DNA from: Lysobacter avium
Lineage (GTDB): Bacteria; Pseudomonadota; Gammaproteobacteria; Xanthomonadales; Xanthomonadaceae
DNA: 64,000 nucleotides
Assembly (NCBI RefSeq): GCF_015209745.1
Contig: NZ_CP063657.1
Location: 1,736,001 to 1,800,000, forward strand
Direction: 5' to 3'
Under the pieces are notes generated by a model. That model searched no databases, was not told where the DNA came from, and worked only from the letters and a program-made list of their open reading frames with translations. Every line of letters starts with the position of its first letter. Position 1 is the first letter of the stretch. The position numbers and the translations under genes were made by a program. Below are positions 61,025 through 64,000 of the stretch, piece by piece.

Positions 61025-61058
61025 CCCCCATTGTCGCAGCGGAGCCATGCAATGGGGG
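61025..61058. repeat. Inverted repeat in the apbC/DUF2147 divergent region
   Basis: CCCCCATTG at 61025-61033 and CAATGGGGG at 61050-61058 are perfect nine-base inverted arms with a 16-base spacer, 28 bases upstream of the apbC start. The arrangement suits a dimeric regulator or a hairpin; no known operator is recognised. Confidence 0.5.
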
Positions 61059-61241
61059 TGACATGGATCAATGCACAGGCCGGGAAGATGACTTCCACCG
61101 TTCGCAAAGCGACAGCCAGGGGGCCTGACCGGCAGCCTTCTTGCCGGATTCAGCAATCGCCCCGATGTCGATGGATACGGTATAACGAACCAGTCCCAGC
61201 GCCTCGTGGCCTGGTATCCACACTGTCTTCCGGAGGGAAAC

Positions 61242-61691
61242 ATGCACAGGAAAATCTCCATCTTGCTGGTACTGGCGGTGGCACTGATGGCCGCGCCGCT
61301 GGCCGCACTTGCCCAACAGACCCCGGTCGGTACCTGGACCACGATCGACGACAAGACCAACCAGCCCAAGTCGGTCGTGGAGATCTACGAGACCCAGGAC
61401 GGCAGCCTCGCCGGCAAGGTCGTGCAGGTACTGCAGTCCGACAAGGGTCCACACCCCGTCTGCAGCAACTGCGAGGGCGATCGCAAGGACAAGCCGATTG
61501 AGGGCATGGTCATGCTGTGGGACGTTGCCCGCACCGGCAATGAGTGGAAGGGCGGCAAGATCCTGGATCCGGCCACCGGCAAGGTCTACTCGGTGAAGAT
61601 GAGCCTGGCCGACAACGGCCAGAAGCTGGAGGTCCGCGGCTTCATGGGCTTCTCGCTGCTGGGCAAGACCCAGACCTGGCAGCGCCGCTAG
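61242..61691 (+). CDS. DUF2147 domain secreted protein
   Basis: 149 residues. Signal peptide ([20 protein letters not shown], cleavage near ALAQ), then one DUF2147 domain: [52 protein letters not shown] and [22 protein letters not shown]2147 proteins are periplasmic beta-barrel-like proteins without assigned activity. The two cysteines in VCSNCEG could bind metal or pair. The start is set by GGAGG upstream; a TATAAC hexamer 56 bases upstream may be its -10 box, but I see no good -35. Confidence 0.88.
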   Translation: MHRKISILLVLAVALMAAPLAALAQQTPVGTWTTIDDKTNQPKSVVEIYETQDGSLAGKVVQVLQSDKGPHPVCSNCEGDRKDKPIEGMVMLWDVARTGNEWKGGKILDPATGKVYSVKMSLADNGQKLEVRGFMGFSLLGKTQTWQRR

Positions 61692-61729
61692 ACGCTTTTG
61701 CGGGCTGGAAGGCCCGAACGTGCGCCCCC

Positions 61730-61753
61730 GACGGCCCGCTGACGCGGGCCGTC
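61730..61753 (+). terminator. Hairpin after the DUF2147 gene
   Basis: GACGGCCCGC, loop TGAC, GCGGGCCGTC: a perfect ten-base-pair GC stem 39 bases after the stop. The U tract is missing, so it may be a weak terminator or only a stability element ahead of metG. Confidence 0.55.
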
Positions 61754-61839
61754 GCCGTTCATGGCGGACCGGGCCTTCCGGGTCATGCATGCGACGCCGC
61801 ATGCGATACTCAGCGGCTTACCTCACCACAGCCACATCC

Positions 61840-63921
61840 ATGTCCCGCGAGCTCGTCGTCACCTGCGCCCTTCCCTACGCCAACGGCCCCCTGCACCTGG
61901 GCCACCTGGTGGGTTACATCCAGGGCGATGTGTTTTCCCGCGCCCAGCGCATGGCCGGAAATACGGCCTACTTTGTCTGCGCCGACGACACCCACGGGAC
62001 GCCGATCATGCTGGCGGCAGAGAAGGCCGGGACGACGCCCGAGGCCTATATCGCCGGAATCCAGGCCAGCCATGAGCGGGATTTCGCCGACTTCGGCGTG
62101 GACTTCGACCACTACGACTCGACCCACTCGCCGCGCAACAAGGCGCTGACCGAGGCGATCTACAACACGCTCGACGCCAACGGCCATATCCAGCGCCGCG
62201 CCGTTGCCCAGCTGTACGACCCGGTGCGGGGGATGTTCCTGCCCGACCGCTTCGTCAAGGGGATATGCCCCAACTGCGGTACGCCGGACCAGTACGGCGA
62301 CAACTGCGAGAGCTGCGGTGCGACGTACTCGCCGACCGAGTTGAAGGAACCGCGCTCGGTGGTCAGTGGCGCGGAGCCCGAGCTGCGCGAGTCGGAGCAC
62401 TTCTTTTTCGAGGTCGGCGATTTCACCGAGTTCCTGCGCCAGTGGCTGAGCGGCGATGTCGCCAACCCCGGCGTCAAGGCCAAGCTGAAGGAGTGGCTGG
62501 ACGCCGAGGGCGGACTGCGCGCGTGGGACATTTCCCGCGACGCGCCCTATTTCGGCTTCCAGATCCCCGGCCATCCCGGCAAGTACTTCTATGTCTGGCT
62601 GGACGCACCGATCGGGTACCTCGCCAGCTTCCAGGCCCTGTGCGAACGCGAGGGGCTGGATTTCTACAGCTACCTGGCGCCGGGCAGCGCCTCGGAGCTG
62701 CACCACTTCATCGGCAAGGACATCGTCAACTTCCACGGGCTGTTCTGGCCGGCGGTCCTGCATGGCGCCGGATTCCGCGCCCCGACCCGGCTGCACGTCA
62801 ACGGCTACCTGACCGTCGACGGCGCGAAGATGTCCAAGTCGCGCGGCACCTTCGTGATGGCGCGGACCTACCTGGAAGCCGGGCTCGATCCGGAGGCGCT
62901 GCGTTATTACTTCGCTGCCAAGACGTCGGGCGGCGTGGACGACGTGGACCTCAACCTGGGAGACTTCACCGCGCGGGTGAACGCCGATATCGTCGGCAAG
63001 TTCGTCAATCTGGCCAGCCGCTGCGCGGGCTTCATCAGCAAGCGTTTTGACGGCATGCTCGCCGATGCCCTGCCGGATCCGGCGATGTACGAGCGCTTCG
63101 TCGCGCAGCTCGCACCCATTGCCGCGGCGTACCAGCGCAACGAGGCGGCCACGGCGCTGCGCCTTACGATGGCCTTGGCCGACGAGGCCAACCGCTACAT
63201 CGATGACCACAAGCCGTGGGTGATCGCCAAGCAGGAAGGCGCCGACGCCCAACTTCAGGCCGTTTGCAGCCAGGGCCTGAACCTGTTCCGCGTGCTCAAC
63301 ACCGCGCTCAAGCCGGTGCTGCCGCGGGTCACCGGCCAGGCTGAGACTTTCCTCAACGCGCCCGTCAACCACTGGGACGATCTGGCGACGCCGCTCACCG
63401 CGCACCGGATCCAGCCCTACACCCCTCTGTTCACCCGAATCGACCCGAAACTCATCGACGCCATGACCGAAGCCAGCAAGGAATCCCTGCAACCCACCCC
63501 GGCTCCCGCCACGTCCAGGCCCGCGGCGGCCGCGCCTGTCGTCGCCACCCCATCGCCAGCCGAGCCTGGCGCGGCCGAACCGTCGACCCCGACCATCGGC
63601 ATCGACGATTTCGCAAAATTGGATCTGCGGGTCGGCAAGGTACTGGAGTGCGGGTTTGTCGAGGGCTCCGACAAGTTGCTGCGATTCCTGCTGGATGCCG
63701 GGGAACTGGGCCAGCGGCAGATCTTCTCCGGCATCCGCGCCAGCTACGCCGACCCGGAGGCGCTGGTCGGCCGCAACGTGGTTTTCATTGCCAACCTGGC
63801 GCCGCGCAAGATGCGCTTCGGCATGAGCGAGGGGATGATCCTGTCGGCCGGCTTTGATGCCGGCGCCCTCGCCCTGCTGGGTACCGACAGCGGCGCGAGC
63901 GCTGGAATGCCGGTACGGTGA
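61840..63921 (+). CDS. metG: Methionine-tRNA ligase
   Basis: 693 residues. Charges tRNA-Met and initiator tRNA. Class Ia core: HIGH-like HLGH in [15 protein letters not shown] (about 15-29), zinc cysteines in [29 protein letters not shown] (about 330), anticodon-binding alpha-helical domain, then a proline-alanine-rich linker ([20 protein letters not shown]) and a C-terminal tRNA-binding EMAP/OB domain ([20 protein letters not shown]). The ATG at 61840 gives [16 protein letters not shown]; the upstream in-frame extension has no match. Confidence 0.98.
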   Translation: MSRELVVTCALPYANGPLHLGHLVGYIQGDVFSRAQRMAGNTAYFVCADDTHGTPIMLAAEKAGTTPEAYIAGIQASHERDFADFGVDFDHYDSTHSPRNKALTEAIYNTLDANGHIQRRAVAQLYDPVRGMFLPDRFVKGICPNCGTPDQYGDNCESCGATYSPTELKEPRSVVSGAEPELRESEHFFFEVGDFTEFLRQWLSGDVANPGVKAKLKEWLDAEGGLRAWDISRDAPYFGFQIPGHPGKYFYVWLDAPIGYLASFQALCEREGLDFYSYLAPGSASELHHFIGKDIVNFHGLFWPAVLHGAGFRAPTRLHVNGYLTVDGAKMSKSRGTFVMARTYLEAGLDPEALRYYFAAKTSGGVDDVDLNLGDFTARVNADIVGKFVNLASRCAGFISKRFDGMLADALPDPAMYERFVAQLAPIAAAYQRNEAATALRLTMALADEANRYIDDHKPWVIAKQEGADAQLQAVCSQGLNLFRVLNTALKPVLPRVTGQAETFLNAPVNHWDDLATPLTAHRIQPYTPLFTRIDPKLIDAMTEASKESLQPTPAPATSRPAAAAPVVATPSPAEPGAAEPSTPTIGIDDFAKLDLRVGKVLECGFVEGSDKLLRFLLDAGELGQRQIFSGIRASYADPEALVGRNVVFIANLAPRKMRFGMSEGMILSAGFDAGALALLGTDSGASAGMPVR

Positions 63922-63925
63922 TTCG

Positions 63926-64000
63926 ATGCAGCCGCCGGATGACGCCGAAAGCCTGACCGGGCGCCTTGACCGCCTGTTGCCGCAGACGCAGTGCGGCCAG
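63926..64000 (+). CDS. rnfB: Electron transport complex subunit RnfB (5' end only)
   Basis: The first 25 codons, beginning MQPPDDAESLTGRL, run to the window edge and end LPQTQCGQ. The final stretch LDRLLPQTQCGQ is the start of the first [4Fe-4S] domain of RnfB, and rnfB behind metG is an order I recall from Xanthomonas. It starts five bases after the metG stop, so the two are likely one transcript. The identification rests on this short stretch and the context. Confidence 0.65.
   Translation, partial: MQPPDDAESLTGRLDRLLPQTQCGQ

Noticed and set aside
61810..63492. A 560-codon open frame opposite metG
   Set aside because: Antisense to metG; no start context and no domain.

Overview
The window is a GC-rich bacterial chromosome segment made almost entirely of housekeeping genes. 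Gene order and protein sequences point to a gammaproteobacterium of the Xanthomonadaceae (Lysobacter/Luteimonas/Xanthomonas type). The evidence is the asd-fimV-truA-trpF-trpB-trpA-accD series, nuoA-N behind tpiA-secG-tRNA-Leu, a DUF6116 membrane protein, the metG-rnfB junction and very frequent GTG starts. The genus is an inference; no rRNA is present. I see no insertion sequence, prophage, CRISPR array or other sign of recent transfer.

Layout. 1-2211 (minus): the start of the succinate dehydrogenase operon in the order sdhE-type assembly factor 4 (a 58-residue gene), sdhC, sdhD, sdhA (cut by the window edge). 2241-3125 (plus): ygfZ. 3218-6792 (minus): a fused alpha/beta thiamine-diphosphate E1 dehydrogenase behind a glutaryl-CoA dehydrogenase. 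6926-9853: a glycine-zipper envelope protein, a DUF6116 protein, a TatD nuclease and a short-chain dehydrogenase, closed by a bidirectional terminator. 9908-47909: 34 protein genes and two tRNAs all on the minus strand. Read 5' to 3' on that strand they are prmB, aroC, asd, fimV, truA, trpF, trpB, trpA, accD, glmM, an isopenicillin-N-synthase-like oxygenase, tpiA, secG, tRNA-Leu(GAG), nuoA to nuoN, initiator tRNA, rimP, nusA, infB, rbfA, truB, rpsO and pnp. 47996-64000: shorter units on both strands, comprising a SCO protein and psd; a lytic transglycosylase; a HerA-like ATPase, an NlpE-like lipoprotein, greB and a DUF4013-like/TPR membrane protein; a rhomboid protease; rimO; dienelactone hydrolase and HIT protein; dcd and apbC; a DUF2147 protein; metG; and the first codons of rnfB.

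How the genes work together. The respiratory genes (complex I, complex II, YgfZ and ApbC for Fe-S assembly, SCO for copper delivery, Rnf beginning at the edge) form one theme. The second is gene expression: initiator tRNA, IF2, NusA, RimP, RbfA, TruB, S15, PNPase, GreB, RimO, MetG, TruA and PrmB. Amino-acid synthesis (asd, aroC, trpFBA), lipid synthesis (accD, psd) and envelope building (glmM, lytic transglycosylase, FimV) fill the rest. Many genes overlap by 1-10 bases, which indicates tight translational coupling.

No gene-free stretch exceeds about 300 bases. The longest gaps are 60998-61241 (an inverted repeat), 19000-19234 (the tRNA promoter) and 18708-18922 (a terminator-like hairpin). 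I did not find a convincing undescribed system. The points worth a second look are leader hairpins (rpsO, rimP, nuoA), the orphan fused E1 beside glutaryl-CoA dehydrogenase, an uncharacterised oxygenase inside an essential-gene operon, and two orphan membrane proteins with helical-repeat tails.
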